64,000 bases of DNA. Origin: Maioricimonas rarisocia (lineage in GTDB: Bacteria > Planctomycetota > Planctomycetia > Planctomycetales > Planctomycetaceae). This document shows, piece by piece, positions 1 to 9,020 of the stretch; the stretch's first letter is position 1; the number at the start of each line of letters is the position of its first letter. Below the pieces are notes generated by a model. The model saw nothing but the letters and a program-made list of their open reading frames with translations, did not search any database and was not told where the DNA came from. The translations under genes and the position numbers were made by a program. The DNA is taken from assembly GCF_007747795.1 (NCBI RefSeq), contig NZ_CP036275.1, positions 6,440,001 to 6,504,000 on the forward strand, in the 5' to 3' direction.

Positions 1-117
1 GAGGAAGAAATCGGTTTCTGGCACGAACTCGAGGCGGGTGTCGCCGGCCGCGTTTCGCTCCTGGAAGAATCAGTGGCCGGGCCGGACAGCGATCTCGAGG
101 GTGAGCCTGAAGCCTGA
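1..117 (+). CDS. C-terminal end of an unidentified protein (partial)
   Basis: An open frame enters from the left edge and runs for 39 codons to a TGA at 115-117. The visible tail is acidic (many Glu and Asp, ending in Glu-Pro-Glu-Ala), and no family can be recognised from so short a piece. It ends 66 bases before nuoA on the same strand, so it could be the last gene of an upstream unit, but nothing shows a functional link. It could also be a chance open frame. Confidence 0.4.
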   Translation, partial: EEEIGFWHELEAGVAGRVSLLEESVAGPDSDLEGEPEA

Positions 118-183
118 TCCCGGACCGTCGACAGCGACGTCGATCGGAGTTGCATTCCCAAGCGAAGGACGAACGTCACGACG

Positions 184-756
184 ATGACCGACCTGAACCT
201 GCATCTGCTGCTCGCCGTCGCCACCGGGGCCGTCTTCCTCCTTGTTCCTCTCCTGATCGGCAAACTGGTCCGCCCCAAGCTTCCGACCGTCGAGAAAGAC
301 GCCGTCTACGAGTGCGGCGAACCGACCATCGGCTCGAGCTACATCCAGTTCGACCTGCGTTTCTACGTCGTCGCGCTGCTGTTCATCATCTTCGACGTCG
401 AAGTCGCATTCTTCTTCCCGTGGGCCCTGGTGTTCGGCAACGCCACGCAGCTGGCCGACCCCCGCCTGTCCGAAGAGGCGCGCCTCCGCCTGTCCGACCA
501 GCTGACCAACGTGATGCCCGGCACCACGACGGCCGACACGGCGATCGGCGCCAGCGACGCCCTGCGTCTGGCAATGACCGGGTTCGCCGACATCCTCGTC
601 TTTTTCGGCGTCCTGCTGGTCGGTTTCGCCTACGTCTGGAAGCGCGGAGACCTCGACTGGGTCCGCGCCATGGTCGCCCAGGCAAAGCAGGCCCCCGCAC
701 GTCCGCGATCGCCGCTGCTGCGTGAACAGCATCACGAAACGCAGACCGTCGCCTGA
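184..756 (+). CDS. nuoA: NADH-quinone oxidoreductase subunit A (NuoA)
   Basis: Membrane subunit of respiratory complex I, which links the peripheral arm to the proton-pumping arm. The first half carries the family hallmarks: a first membrane helix at about residues 7-26, then a conserved YECGEP stretch, FDLRFYVVALLFIIFDVEVAFFFPWA in outline, and a final helix with FGVLLVGFAYVWKRG. At 190 residues it is longer than the usual 115-150; about 50 extra residues lie between the second and third helices, rich in Leu, Asp and Ser. Start is the ATG at 184, with only a weak Shine-Dalgarno sequence. It is followed by nuoC and nuoD on the same strand, so the three probably form one operon. Family assignment is firm. 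Confidence 0.93.
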   Translation: MTDLNLHLLLAVATGAVFLLVPLLIGKLVRPKLPTVEKDAVYECGEPTIGSSYIQFDLRFYVVALLFIIFDVEVAFFFPWALVFGNATQLADPRLSEEARLRLSDQLTNVMPGTTTADTAIGASDALRLAMTGFADILVFFGVLLVGFAYVWKRGDLDWVRAMVAQAKQAPARPRSPLLREQHHETQTVA

Positions 757-845
757 TCGCAGCGGTACCGGGCGGCCCCATTCGAACACCGCCCCCCGGT
801 TCGTCGAACCAGCCCGTCATCCTGTGGCACGTTCCGAGAGCGCTC

Positions 846-1379
846 ATGACCGTTTCCGAGATTCACGCCCGCCTGGTCGACAAGTTCGGTTCCGACGCCA
901 TTCCGGCGCTCAATACCGAAGCGATCGATCACTGGGTCGAAGTCGCTGCCGACCGCATGGCCGAGGTTGCCGAGTTCCTCAAACAGGACGAGGCCCTGCA
1001 GTTCGACAATCTGACCGACCTCTGCGGAGTCGACTACTTTGCAGCGGATCCGAAGCAGTTGAAGAAGCTCGATCACGAACCGCACGTCGAGGTCGTGTAC
1101 CAGTTGTACAGCTTCCCGCTCAAGCATCGCTGCACCGTCAAGGTGAAGCTGCCGCGGTGGAAGAACGACGAAGAAGGTGTCCTGCCGGAAGTCCCTTCGG
1201 TCGCCCACATCTGGGCGATTGCCGACTGGCACGAGCGTGAAACGTTCGATCTGATGGGCATCCGGTTCCTGAATCATCCGAACCTGTCGCGGATCCTCTG
1301 CCCCGACGACTGGGTCGGACACGCACTGCGCAAGGATTACGAGTTCCCGCTGGAGTACCACGGAATTCGCGGCATGTAG
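846..1379 (+). CDS. nuoC: NADH-quinone oxidoreductase subunit C (NuoC, 30 kDa subunit)
   Basis: Peripheral-arm subunit of complex I, cytoplasmic, that packs against NuoD. The 177 residues are the normal length for a stand-alone NuoC. The family signature is seen near residues 125-170: an ERETFDLMGIRF segment, a HPNLSRILCPDDW segment and a final LRKDYEFPLEY. A GAGAG stretch lies just upstream of the ATG. The gap to nuoA is 89 bases and holds no other gene, although nuoB sits between these two genes in most bacterial nuo operons. NuoC and NuoD are separate proteins here, not fused. Confidence 0.95.
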   Translation: MTVSEIHARLVDKFGSDAIPALNTEAIDHWVEVAADRMAEVAEFLKQDEALQFDNLTDLCGVDYFAADPKQLKKLDHEPHVEVVYQLYSFPLKHRCTVKVKLPRWKNDEEGVLPEVPSVAHIWAIADWHERETFDLMGIRFLNHPNLSRILCPDDWVGHALRKDYEFPLEYHGIRGM

Positions 1380-1472
1380 ACGACACCCGCAATCGCGGGA
1401 TGCACTTCGCGTCACGTCATTCGAGACCGTCCACGGACCCGCATTGCCGGGCTGACCGGATCAGAACACGCC

Positions 1473-2711
1473 ATGGCCATTCAGACCGAAGATCCCCGCG
1501 TCATCGAGTTCGACGTTCGGACCGACGAGATGCTCGTCAACATGGGGCCGCAGCACCCGAGTACGCACGGCGTGCTTCGACTCCTGCTGCGGACCGATGG
1601 CGAAGTCGTCCACGAGTGCACGCCTCACATCGGGTACCTGCATCGCTGTGCCGAGAAGATCGGCGAGAACCTCGCCGGTCCGCAGTGGATCCCCTACACC
1701 GACCGGATGGACTACCTCGCCGGGATGAACATGAATCTCGGCATGTCGCTCGCCTACGAGAAGCTGCTGGGCATGGAATTGCCCGAGAAAGCGGTGACCC
1801 TCCGCGTGATCATCGCCGAGCTGGGCCGCATCGCCAGCCACTTGGTCGGCATGGGAGCGTACGGCCTGGACCTGGGAAGCTTCAGCCCGTTCCTGTACGC
1901 ATTCCGTGAGCGGGAAATCATTCTCGACCTGTTCGAGGAAGTCTGCGGGGCCCGCCTGACGTACAGCTATCTGACGATCGGCGGTGCGACGCACGACCTG
2001 CCGGGAATGATCGAGATCCCGCCCGGGCTGGCCGCACTGACCGGCAAGAGCCCCAACACCCGCATGACGTGGACGGACGCCACGCTGCTGTTCCTCGAAC
2101 ATCTCGAAGACCGGATTCGCGAGTACCATACGCTGCTGACCAACAATTCGATCTTCATCAAACGGACCGCCGGCATCGGCATCATGCCGGCCGAGATGGC
2201 GATCAGCTACGGCTGCAGCGGCCCGGTCCTGCGCGGAAGTGGCGTGGACCTGGACCTCCGCCGCGACGGCGAACCGATCTACACCCGCATGTACGACGGC
2301 TACAACTACAGGATTCCTGTCCCGCCGTTTGACGAAGCTCCGCCCGAAGTCGTTGTCGGCGACAACTGGTGCCGCTTCTACGTGCGGATGCTCGAAGTGG
2401 TCGAGTCGATCGGCCTGGTCCGGCAGTCCCTGGCGAAGTACCCGTCGACCGAAGGGACGTATCGCGTTCCCTTCAAGATGAACACCAAGCTTCCCAAGGA
2501 CGAGTGCTACCTCGAGACCGAGTGTCCCCGTGGCCAGATGGGATTCTATCTCGTCGGCAACGGCCAGGCCGAACCGCTGCGGGCCCGCGCCAAGAGTTCC
2601 TGCTTCTGCAATCTTTCGATCACCGGCCCCCTGTGCAAGGGAGTGCTGCTGGCGGACGTCCCTGCGGTCGTCGGTTCGCTTGATATCGTGATGGGCGAGA
2701 TTGATCGCTGA
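1473..2711 (+). CDS. nuoD: NADH-quinone oxidoreductase subunit D (NuoD, 49 kDa subunit)
   Basis: Complex I subunit that forms the quinone-binding pocket together with NuoB. The 412 residues match the family length. Visible signatures are NMGPQHPSTHGVLR near residue 25, DRMDYLAGMNMN near residue 85, CPRGQMGFY near residue 350 and the C-terminal LADVPAVVGSLDIVMGEIDR. Homologous to the NiFe-hydrogenase large subunit but without its metal-binding cysteines. It is the last gene of the visible nuo unit; the next gene, 191 bases on, is unrelated, so nuoB and the other ten or so subunits must be elsewhere in the genome. Confidence 0.97.
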   Translation: MAIQTEDPRVIEFDVRTDEMLVNMGPQHPSTHGVLRLLLRTDGEVVHECTPHIGYLHRCAEKIGENLAGPQWIPYTDRMDYLAGMNMNLGMSLAYEKLLGMELPEKAVTLRVIIAELGRIASHLVGMGAYGLDLGSFSPFLYAFREREIILDLFEEVCGARLTYSYLTIGGATHDLPGMIEIPPGLAALTGKSPNTRMTWTDATLLFLEHLEDRIREYHTLLTNNSIFIKRTAGIGIMPAEMAISYGCSGPVLRGSGVDLDLRRDGEPIYTRMYDGYNYRIPVPPFDEAPPEVVVGDNWCRFYVRMLEVVESIGLVRQSLAKYPSTEGTYRVPFKMNTKLPKDECYLETECPRGQMGFYLVGNGQAEPLRARAKSSCFCNLSITGPLCKGVLLADVPAVVGSLDIVMGEIDR

Positions 2712-2902
2712 GTTCAGCGGCGCGCTTGCCGGCGGGATGCCCTGGAGCGAAGTGACGGGCGTGGTCTGTCAGTCTTGACGTTCGAATCGCGTGGCCTGAG
2801 GAACTACGAGGCCGCTCTGTAACGCGCCAGGTGGTTGAGTCTGCAATGGCATGCTGCAACCGTTGATGACGCGTCACGGCCCGACCAAACCGAGGAACCA
2901 CC

Positions 2903-3775
2903 ATGCCTCTCTCCCGTCGTCAGTTCTGCCTCTCCTCCTGTGCCGCCGGCCTGTCGCTCGCCGGAGCGACGCTCCCGGTTACGTCGGCCCGTGGCGACGA
3001 CGGTCAGCGACAACTGCGGGTCATCGCCTACAACGTCCTGCAGTGTTCCGGCTGGCCGAAGAATGCGCCTCTCGCACAGCAGGCCAGAGGGCGCAGTCAG
3101 ATGGCGCGGCGGTATGCACTCGAACTGGCACTGTACGATCCGGACATCGTCACGTTTTCGGAGTCACCCGGGCCAGAACTTACCCGGGAGATCGCCCGGC
3201 TGCTGGGAATGGAGCATCACCGTTTCGAAGGGGGATCGTTTCCCGGAACACTGATGAGCCGCCTGAAAGTCACCGAAGCACGCGACACGCCCGACGTGGG
3301 AGGTCGTCCGGCCGGACTGTTCACCCGGCACTGGGGCCGGGCCGTTGTCGAACCACCAGGCGGCGAGCCGCTGATCGTGCACTCGGCCCATCTGTTTCCC
3401 GTTGCCGATCCGACCGTCCGCCTGCGCGAGATCGATGCGATGCTGGCGTCGATGCAGGCCGACCTCGAGGCCGGCCGCTCGCTGCTGCTGCTGGGAGACC
3501 TCAATCACGGCCCCGACAGCGAAGAGTACAAGCGGTGGATCGCCGCCGGCTGGGTCGACACGTTCGCACAGGTCGGAGAAGGACAAGGGCTGACATTCCT
3601 GTCGGACGTCCCCGAATACCGCATCGACTACGTGTTGGCGACCGGGCCGATCGCTGGCCGCATTCGCGAATCACGACCGCTGTTCGAGGGAGCGTTTCGC
3701 CGGGACAGCACCGACGAGCGATCATTTGCTTTGAGCGATCACCTGCCGCAGCTGGCGGTCTTTGATCTGGAGTGA
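2903..3775 (+). CDS. Tat-exported endonuclease/exonuclease/phosphatase family protein
   Basis: 290 residues. The N-terminus has a twin-arginine motif (SRRQFCL at residues 4-10) followed by a hydrophobic stretch and an Ala-rich cleavage region near residue 30, so the protein is probably exported folded by the Tat system. The mature part shows the EEP fold order: an RVIAYNVLQ strand, a catalytic-type E in VTFSESPG, HSAHLFP, LLLGDLNHGPDS (Asp and Asn of the active site) and a C-terminal ALSDHLPQLA with the catalytic Asp-His pair. The substrate is unknown; the fold cuts phosphodiester or phosphomonoester bonds in nucleic acids, phosphoinositides or sphingomyelin. It stands alone, with unrelated neighbours. 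Confidence 0.85.
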   Translation: MPLSRRQFCLSSCAAGLSLAGATLPVTSARGDDGQRQLRVIAYNVLQCSGWPKNAPLAQQARGRSQMARRYALELALYDPDIVTFSESPGPELTREIARLLGMEHHRFEGGSFPGTLMSRLKVTEARDTPDVGGRPAGLFTRHWGRAVVEPPGGEPLIVHSAHLFPVADPTVRLREIDAMLASMQADLEAGRSLLLLGDLNHGPDSEEYKRWIAAGWVDTFAQVGEGQGLTFLSDVPEYRIDYVLATGPIAGRIRESRPLFEGAFRRDSTDERSFALSDHLPQLAVFDLE

Positions 3776-3854
3776 ACGAAACGGGTGGCACAACGGAACC
3801 AGCTTCCGGAACGAAACAGACCTGCCCGGAAACTCCCCCACAGTGCAGGATTGA

Positions 3855-4085
3855 TTGAAAACCGTCTTCGTCGAAACGCGGGCCTTCACAGACTGGGTGT
3901 CACAGCACCTGCCGGACTCCGTCTATTCGGCCCTGCAGCACGAACTGATGATGTCCAATCCTGAAAAGGGAGCCGTCATGCGAGGCTGCGGCGGACTTCG
4001 GAAAGTTCGATCTCCGGATCCCGCCCGCGGAAGAGGCAAGCGTGGCACAGCCGAGTCGCCCCACCTCCACGCAAGCAAGGGCTGA
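3855..4085 (+). pseudogene. Decayed RelE/HigB-type toxin gene
   Basis: The open frame starts at a TTG and encodes 76 residues. Its first 58 residues read like the N-terminal two thirds of a RelE/HigB-type mRNA interferase: KTVFVETRAFT, a helix with SVYSALQHELM, then GAVMRGCGGLRKVR and a basic PARGRGKRG. After that point the expected strand and C-terminal helix are missing and the frame reads unrelated residues to a stop. Fragments of the expected strand seem to continue in shifted frames just downstream, which suggests small deletions. No antitoxin with a helix-turn-helix could be seen in the 245 bases that follow. I infer a dead toxin gene; a sequencing error is the alternative. Confidence 0.55.
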
Positions 4086-4330
4086 CTTTCTGCACTAGAA
4101 GGCCGATCGGGCGTTTCACGACGGTCAGATGTCACCAGTGCGGACATCGCATCAGCAGCGGGGCGGCCGATTGGAAGTTACCGCCCGGATGTCTCTGATG
4201 CGCAGATGCAATGAGGATCATGCATGGATGACAGCGGCGGTTCGCGTGCCACCGCACCTCGTGGAGCCAGCGGTAAACGCCGTTCCGCCGGCCCCAAGTC
4301 CGCCCCTGAGGGTCGCTTTCTGCCGTCGCA

Positions 4331-6829
4331 CTACCGTTCCGTGCTGCTGTCCGGCGCCATCGCCGTCTTCGCCGGCTGCGGAACCGAATCCTTCAGCATC
4401 GACAGCAGGTGACTCTGCGAGTAGGGGCCGCGAAGGACCTTGGGTTCCTCCGGGCGGCCTGCCGGGAAGATCACCGTCAGCGGCACACCATTCTGCTGGA
4501 AGACGTCCAGCCACCGCTTGATCTCGGGGCTCTCGTCCGTGTAGTCGGCGTACAGTGTGACGACGCCGTTCTCCTTCACGAACTGAATCGTGTCCTCGGT
4601 ATTCAGCGCGAACTTCTCGTTCTGCTTGCAGATCAGGCACCAGTCGGCGGTGAAGTCGACGAGCGTCGGGGTTCCTTCGGCGAGCAGCTGTTCGAGCCGC
4701 TCGGTCGAGAACGGCTGCCAGGGCAGTTCGTCTTCGTGAACCACGAGCTGCTCGCTGTCATTGCCGTTGGCCGCCCGCAGTTCTTTCTCGACCACGGCCC
4801 GGTCGTACAGGTCCCAGCCGTACCACAGGATCGGAGCCGCCAGAACGCAGGCCGTCACGCGAACCGCCCACTTGCGAGTCGCTGGCGTCGTCTGATCGTA
4901 CAGGCTGCCGACCATCCACAGGCCCAGGGCAATGCCGAGCATCATGATGAGCGCCGGAATGATCAGCGCCTCATCGATCGCGTTGACCAGGAAGATCACG
5001 GTTCCCATCAGCACGAATCCGGCGAACTCCTTGAACCGGACCATCCACATGCCGGGCCGGGGCAACCAGTTGACCATCCGCGGGTACAGACCGATCAGCA
5101 GATACGGCGAGGCCATGCCCAGGCCCATCATGCCCCAGACGAGATAGACAACCAGAGCCGGCTGACGGACCGACCAGGCGAGCGTCGTCCCCATAAACGG
5201 GCCACTGCACGGGGTCGCCAGCAGCGTGGCGAAGATGCCGGTCATGAAGGCACCGGTCAGCCCTTCGCGATGGTCACCACCAGCCGCGGCACCGATCATG
5301 CCGGGAATCGGAATCTCGAACACCCCCAGCAGGCTCAGGCCCATGGCGAAGACGACACACGCCATGACCAGGTTGAAGCCGTCGTACTGGAACAGCTGTC
5401 CCCAGCCGTACCCGAGGAAGACCGCCAGCGATGCGAGCGTCAGGAAGACGGTCATCACCCCGACGGCATAAGTCCCGTTGAGGAGCAGAATTCGTCCGCG
5501 GCTCTCGCCCGCCTGCTGCACGAAGCTGAGCACCTTGATGGCGAGCACCGGCAGCACGCAGGGCATGATGTTCAGGATCAGGCCACCGAGAAACGCAAGG
5601 ACCAGATTCCAGCCAAGGCCGGCCGGTCGGTCGGATTCGTCGAACCGGAACTCACGTTCTCCCCCGGCAGGAGGCGCGGCGACACTGTTTTCGGCATCGG
5701 CCGCGTCCGGCGTGGAGACGGCAGCGAGGACCGGTGTGACAACCGGCTCGGCCAGCTCCGGCGGAGCGGCCTGCAGGCTGCCGAGTGCGAATTCGATGTC
5801 CTTCGGCGGCAGGCAGCGACTGGCTTCGTCGCAGACCTGGTAAATCATCAGTGCAGAAAGACCGTAGGGAGCGTCTTCCTGAACCGTAAACCGTCGCGAC
5901 CAGGTGACCCGCCCCCGGTGAATGTTGGCGGTCCCGAGTTCGGATTCTTCCAGTTCGGGAGCCGGCATGGCCGTCAGCTCGCTGGCCGCTTCGAGGTTCT
6001 CCGTTTCCAGGATCTCGATCTCGGTCGGATTCTGGAACTGGTCGTCGGTCGGCTCGAGCGCGTAGGTGTTCCAGCCTTCTTCGAGATCCATGGTCACGGC
6101 CAGTGTGACGATCTCGCCCGCTTTCGCGTCGCGCGGGAACAGTTCGAACTGGACACTGAGCGGATCCGGCTTCGGTTCGCCACCGACCTGCCGCGTGGGC
6201 ACCATGCGGAACGCAAATTCGAGCCCGGACCGCTGCGCAGACGCGGGAGCTTCCGCGGCTGTTGCAAACACGTCGGGACGTTCGACTGCCTCTCCGGCAA
6301 CGGTCACCTCGAACGGATGCTTGAACTGCCGGCAGGTGTTCTTGCAGACCTGATAGCGGACTTCGCCGGCCACCACGACGTCGGAGGCAGCGACGCCTTC
6401 CAGCATCCGGAAGCGGCGGTACCACGTGACCTCTTCGGTGAACTTCTCGATGTCCTGCTCGAAGATCTCGTCGTACGCCTTCTTCGGCGGGTGATCCGGC
6501 AGGAAACCGGTGTCGATGGGTTCGACGCCTTCGATGCGGCCCGTATCGATCGCCGAGTGGCCGAGGAAGGATGGGTTCTGCGAGTAGGTGTAGGCCCCTT
6601 CCGGAAGCTGCACCCGAACCGACAGCAGCAGATTCTGCTCTTCACCGGCGATCGGCGTCAGTGAAACACTGACCTCCGGATCTTCCTCCTGTGTCGCCGG
6701 CGGAGCGAGGAGTCCGTCCGATCCCTTCAGCAGGTCCTCCAGCGACTGGGCCGATGCGGAGGAACTGACCAGCAGGGCAACGAGAAGAGTGCAGTAACGG
6801 GCAGCGCGATGCAGCATGTCTACGCTCAT
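4331..6829 (-). CDS. dsbD: Thiol:disulfide interchange protein, DsbD type
   Basis: Moves reducing power from cytoplasmic thioredoxin across the inner membrane to periplasmic thiol proteins. About 832 residues: signal peptide (1-28), two immunoglobulin-like sensor domains in tandem (about 40-200 and 205-350), a membrane domain of about eight helices (about 405-670) and a C-terminal thioredoxin domain (about 690-815). Redox cysteines are visible in the membrane domain (NIMPCVLP, near residue 422, and ATPCSGP) and in the thioredoxin motif CLIC near residue 730. The first sensor domain has a Cys pair in YQVCKNTC and the second has CDEASRC. An ATG at 6817 is an alternative start; longer N-termini would hide the signal peptide. 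The gene stands alone. Confidence 0.9.
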   Translation of the reverse strand: MSVDMLHRAARYCTLLVALLVSSSASAQSLEDLLKGSDGLLAPPATQEEDPEVSVSLTPIAGEEQNLLLSVRVQLPEGAYTYSQNPSFLGHSAIDTGRIEGVEPIDTGFLPDHPPKKAYDEIFEQDIEKFTEEVTWYRRFRMLEGVAASDVVVAGEVRYQVCKNTCRQFKHPFEVTVAGEAVERPDVFATAAEAPASAQRSGLEFAFRMVPTRQVGGEPKPDPLSVQFELFPRDAKAGEIVTLAVTMDLEEGWNTYALEPTDDQFQNPTEIEILETENLEAASELTAMPAPELEESELGTANIHRGRVTWSRRFTVQEDAPYGLSALMIYQVCDEASRCLPPKDIEFALGSLQAAPPELAEPVVTPVLAAVSTPDAADAENSVAAPPAGGEREFRFDESDRPAGLGWNLVLAFLGGLILNIMPCVLPVLAIKVLSFVQQAGESRGRILLLNGTYAVGVMTVFLTLASLAVFLGYGWGQLFQYDGFNLVMACVVFAMGLSLLGVFEIPIPGMIGAAAGGDHREGLTGAFMTGIFATLLATPCSGPFMGTTLAWSVRQPALVVYLVWGMMGLGMASPYLLIGLYPRMVNWLPRPGMWMVRFKEFAGFVLMGTVIFLVNAIDEALIIPALIMMLGIALGLWMVGSLYDQTTPATRKWAVRVTACVLAAPILWYGWDLYDRAVVEKELRAANGNDSEQLVVHEDELPWQPFSTERLEQLLAEGTPTLVDFTADWCLICKQNEKFALNTEDTIQFVKENGVVTLYADYTDESPEIKRWLDVFQQNGVPLTVIFPAGRPEEPKVLRGPYSQSHLLSMLKDSVPQPAKTAMAPDSSTER

Positions 6830-7014
6830 GTCGTCTGGCGGCCGGAAATGGAGAACGAGCCGCGGGGCGGGACCACTCGGGACGGTTCGCTGCGGAACGA
6901 TTGCCATCAACCGTTCCGGCGTTGTGCCGGGTTCACCATCCGGCACGCCATCCGCTGTGCGATTCTATGCAATCGGGCGGATGGAGGCGATACCGTCTCA
7001 CCGGTCCCATTATC

Positions 7015-7043
7015 GGCTTACAGCCCCAGCGGGACTGTAAGCC
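7015..7043. other. Perfect 9-bp hairpin between the antiporter and dsbD
   Basis: Arms GGCTTACAG and CTGTAAGCC with an 11-base loop. It lies 63 bases past the stop of the antiporter gene and before dsbD, both on the minus strand. It could end antiporter transcription, but no run of T follows on that strand, so a simple intrinsic terminator is not shown. Confidence 0.4.
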
Positions 7044-7105
7044 AGACAACACAAGCGTCATTCAGACAGGCGGGATCAGACAGGCTGCTCTGCGTCGGTG
7101 ACCGC

Positions 7106-8737
7106 TCAGTGCACGTCGGCGGTCGAATGGGCGGCCGACTCCTCGACCGGTTCGCCACCGGTTTCGGGAGATTCCGGCTCCGGAGCGGCACCGCTCGTCA
7201 TCGACCACTTCAGCAGCGGAGGCGTCACCATCGTGGTCAACATCACCATGACGACGACCGCCGAGTAGGTGCCGGGACTGATCACCGGCACGCCACCGAC
7301 CTGCAGGGCCAGTCCGACGTTGGCGAAAATCAGGCCGACTTCGCCACGCGGAATCATGCCCAGGCCGACCGCCGTCCGGTTGAGCCCCTTCTCCAGAATA
7401 CCAAAGGCACAGACCTGCTTGCCGATGACCGCCGCCACCGTGATCGCAGCCGCCAGTCCCCAGACCGACGCATCGGCGAAGCTGGACAGGTCGACCATGA
7501 TCCCCATCTGAACGAAGAAGATCGGCACCAGCAGGGCTGTCAGCGGCTCGAGGGCTTCTTCGAGCTCGACATTTTCTTTTTTGCCCAGCTCGCGGTAGTG
7601 GGCCCGTTCGAGAATCAGGCCCGCGGCGAAGGCACCGACGATCGGGGCCAGCCCCACCTGGTTGGCCAGCCACGAGAACCCGAAGCAGACGACCAGTGCG
7701 GTGGCGACCAGCATGCCGTGACCACGGAGGTAACTGGCGATGCGGAACAGGGGACGGGTGAACAGGCGTGTTCCGAGCAGCACGGCTGCAAACAGGAAGC
7801 CGAACGCCTTGAGGACGATGACGACCAGACTCATCGGCTCGAAATCGGCCCCCTGCGTGATCACGCCGGAGACGATGGCCAGCACGACCAGGCCCAGGAC
7901 GTCATCGATGACGGCCGCACCAAGAATGATCTGGGATTCCCGCTGCTGACTTCGTCCTAAATCCTTGAGCACACGGGCCGTGATCCCCACGCTCGTGGCA
8001 CAGAGCGTCGCTCCCAGGAATAGATGCACCTGCCAGCCGGCCTCAGGGACGAAGAACAGCCCGGTGAGATACCCCAGCCCCATGGGGGCAACCACTCCGA
8101 GGAGGGCCACCAGCAGCGACGAGGAGCCGACCGACATCATGTCTCGGACGCTCGATTCGAGGCCAACCTCGAACAGGAGCAGCACGACGCCGATGCCCGC
8201 CAGCATCTTCAGCACGGCTCCGGCACTGTACGGATCGCCCAGTTGGGCCTCCGGTGGGGCATGAAAAAAGTCAAATCCGTGCCAGCCCGTGATCAAAGCG
8301 GCGTTGCCGATCAGGATGCCGATCACCAGTTCGCCCAGCACGGCCGGCATGCCGACCCGCTCGAACAGGTCCCCGCCGACCTTCGCGAGCAGCAGAATGA
8401 TGACGATCGCCAGCAGGACGTTCGCGACCGGATCGATGTGTCCGCCAGCATGATCGTCATGCCCGGCGGCGTGCGACTCGTCTGCCGCATGCAGTTCGTG
8501 GCCGGGATCATCGGCGGCTGCCGCGTCGGGCTCAACCGCTTCGGGCGTCGCCATATCAGTGACGGGCGCGGCCTGGGCGGTCGCCACAGACGTCATCACC
8601 AGCCCGAGCAGGCCGGCCAATGTCAGCAGGAGCAGAAGTTGCCGGCCCCGCTGAACGTCGGGCAGCAACGATGGAGCACCAGGGGACGATTGAAAAAAAC
8701 GCATCTGGCGCATGGCTCGAAAGACGGTAGGGGACAA
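7106..8737 (-). CDS. CPA2-family cation:proton antiporter (KefB/NhaS3-like)
   Basis: Membrane exchanger of Na+ or K+ for protons. 543 residues. An N-terminal signal-like helix (about 33-55) is followed by a linker rich in His, Asp and Ala (about 75-100), then about twelve membrane helices with CPA2-type stretches such as LGELVIGILIGN, LFEVGLESS, AAVIDDVLGLVVLAIV (the Asp-Asp pair of helix 5) and IPRGEVGLIFANVG. There is no C-terminal TrkA-N/RCK domain, so it is shorter than KefB or KefC. The start is TTG at 8737, not the ATG at 8713, because a strong AAGGAG sits at the right distance from the TTG. Ion specificity cannot be told. Confidence 0.88.
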   Translation of the reverse strand: MSPTVFRAMRQMRFFQSSPGAPSLLPDVQRGRQLLLLLTLAGLLGLVMTSVATAQAAPVTDMATPEAVEPDAAAADDPGHELHAADESHAAGHDDHAGGHIDPVANVLLAIVIILLLAKVGGDLFERVGMPAVLGELVIGILIGNAALITGWHGFDFFHAPPEAQLGDPYSAGAVLKMLAGIGVVLLLFEVGLESSVRDMMSVGSSSLLVALLGVVAPMGLGYLTGLFFVPEAGWQVHLFLGATLCATSVGITARVLKDLGRSQQRESQIILGAAVIDDVLGLVVLAIVSGVITQGADFEPMSLVVIVLKAFGFLFAAVLLGTRLFTRPLFRIASYLRGHGMLVATALVVCFGFSWLANQVGLAPIVGAFAAGLILERAHYRELGKKENVELEEALEPLTALLVPIFFVQMGIMVDLSSFADASVWGLAAAITVAAVIGKQVCAFGILEKGLNRTAVGLGMIPRGEVGLIFANVGLALQVGGVPVISPGTYSAVVVMVMLTTMVTPPLLKWSMTSGAAPEPESPETGGEPVEESAAHSTADVH

Positions 8738-8938
8738 GAGTTTACTCCTTTAGATGAGGGGCAGTTGCTCCTCGTACATACGGCCTGAAGCGCAGCGCCT
8801 CTGCGTCAGTCGCACGCGAGTTGTAACCAAGCCCGCCGTTCGCGTCGAGAAACTGTTGCCATGTCCTTTTCGAGCGCCGACTTCCAAAGTCGCTCGGAAC
8901 ACTGCTGGCGGTGATGAAAAGCCCGCATTGTCACGATC

Positions 8939-8962
8939 TTCGGATTACCGATATTATCCGAA
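8939..8962. promoter_or_regulatory. 24-bp interrupted palindrome upstream of the cytochrome gene
   Basis: Perfect 7-bp arms, TTCGGAT and ATCCGAA, separated by 10 bases. It lies 59 bases before the chosen start at 9021 in the 283-base gap between divergent genes, which is a likely operator position. No regulator family is assigned. Confidence 0.35.
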
Positions 8963-9020
8963 CGACGCGACTTCTTGGATGCCTTTTCACCACGAGTTTC
9001 CCCAGTCCACGAGCGAATCT

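Noticed and set aside
4224-4412. 62-residue frame after the decayed toxin as a possible antitoxin
   Set aside because: No helix-turn-helix or other antitoxin feature; it overlaps the end of dsbD.
4409-6664. 751-residue open frame on the plus strand opposite dsbD
   Set aside because: Shadow frame rich in Arg, His, Asp and Gln with no domain; dsbD has full family motifs on the other strand.
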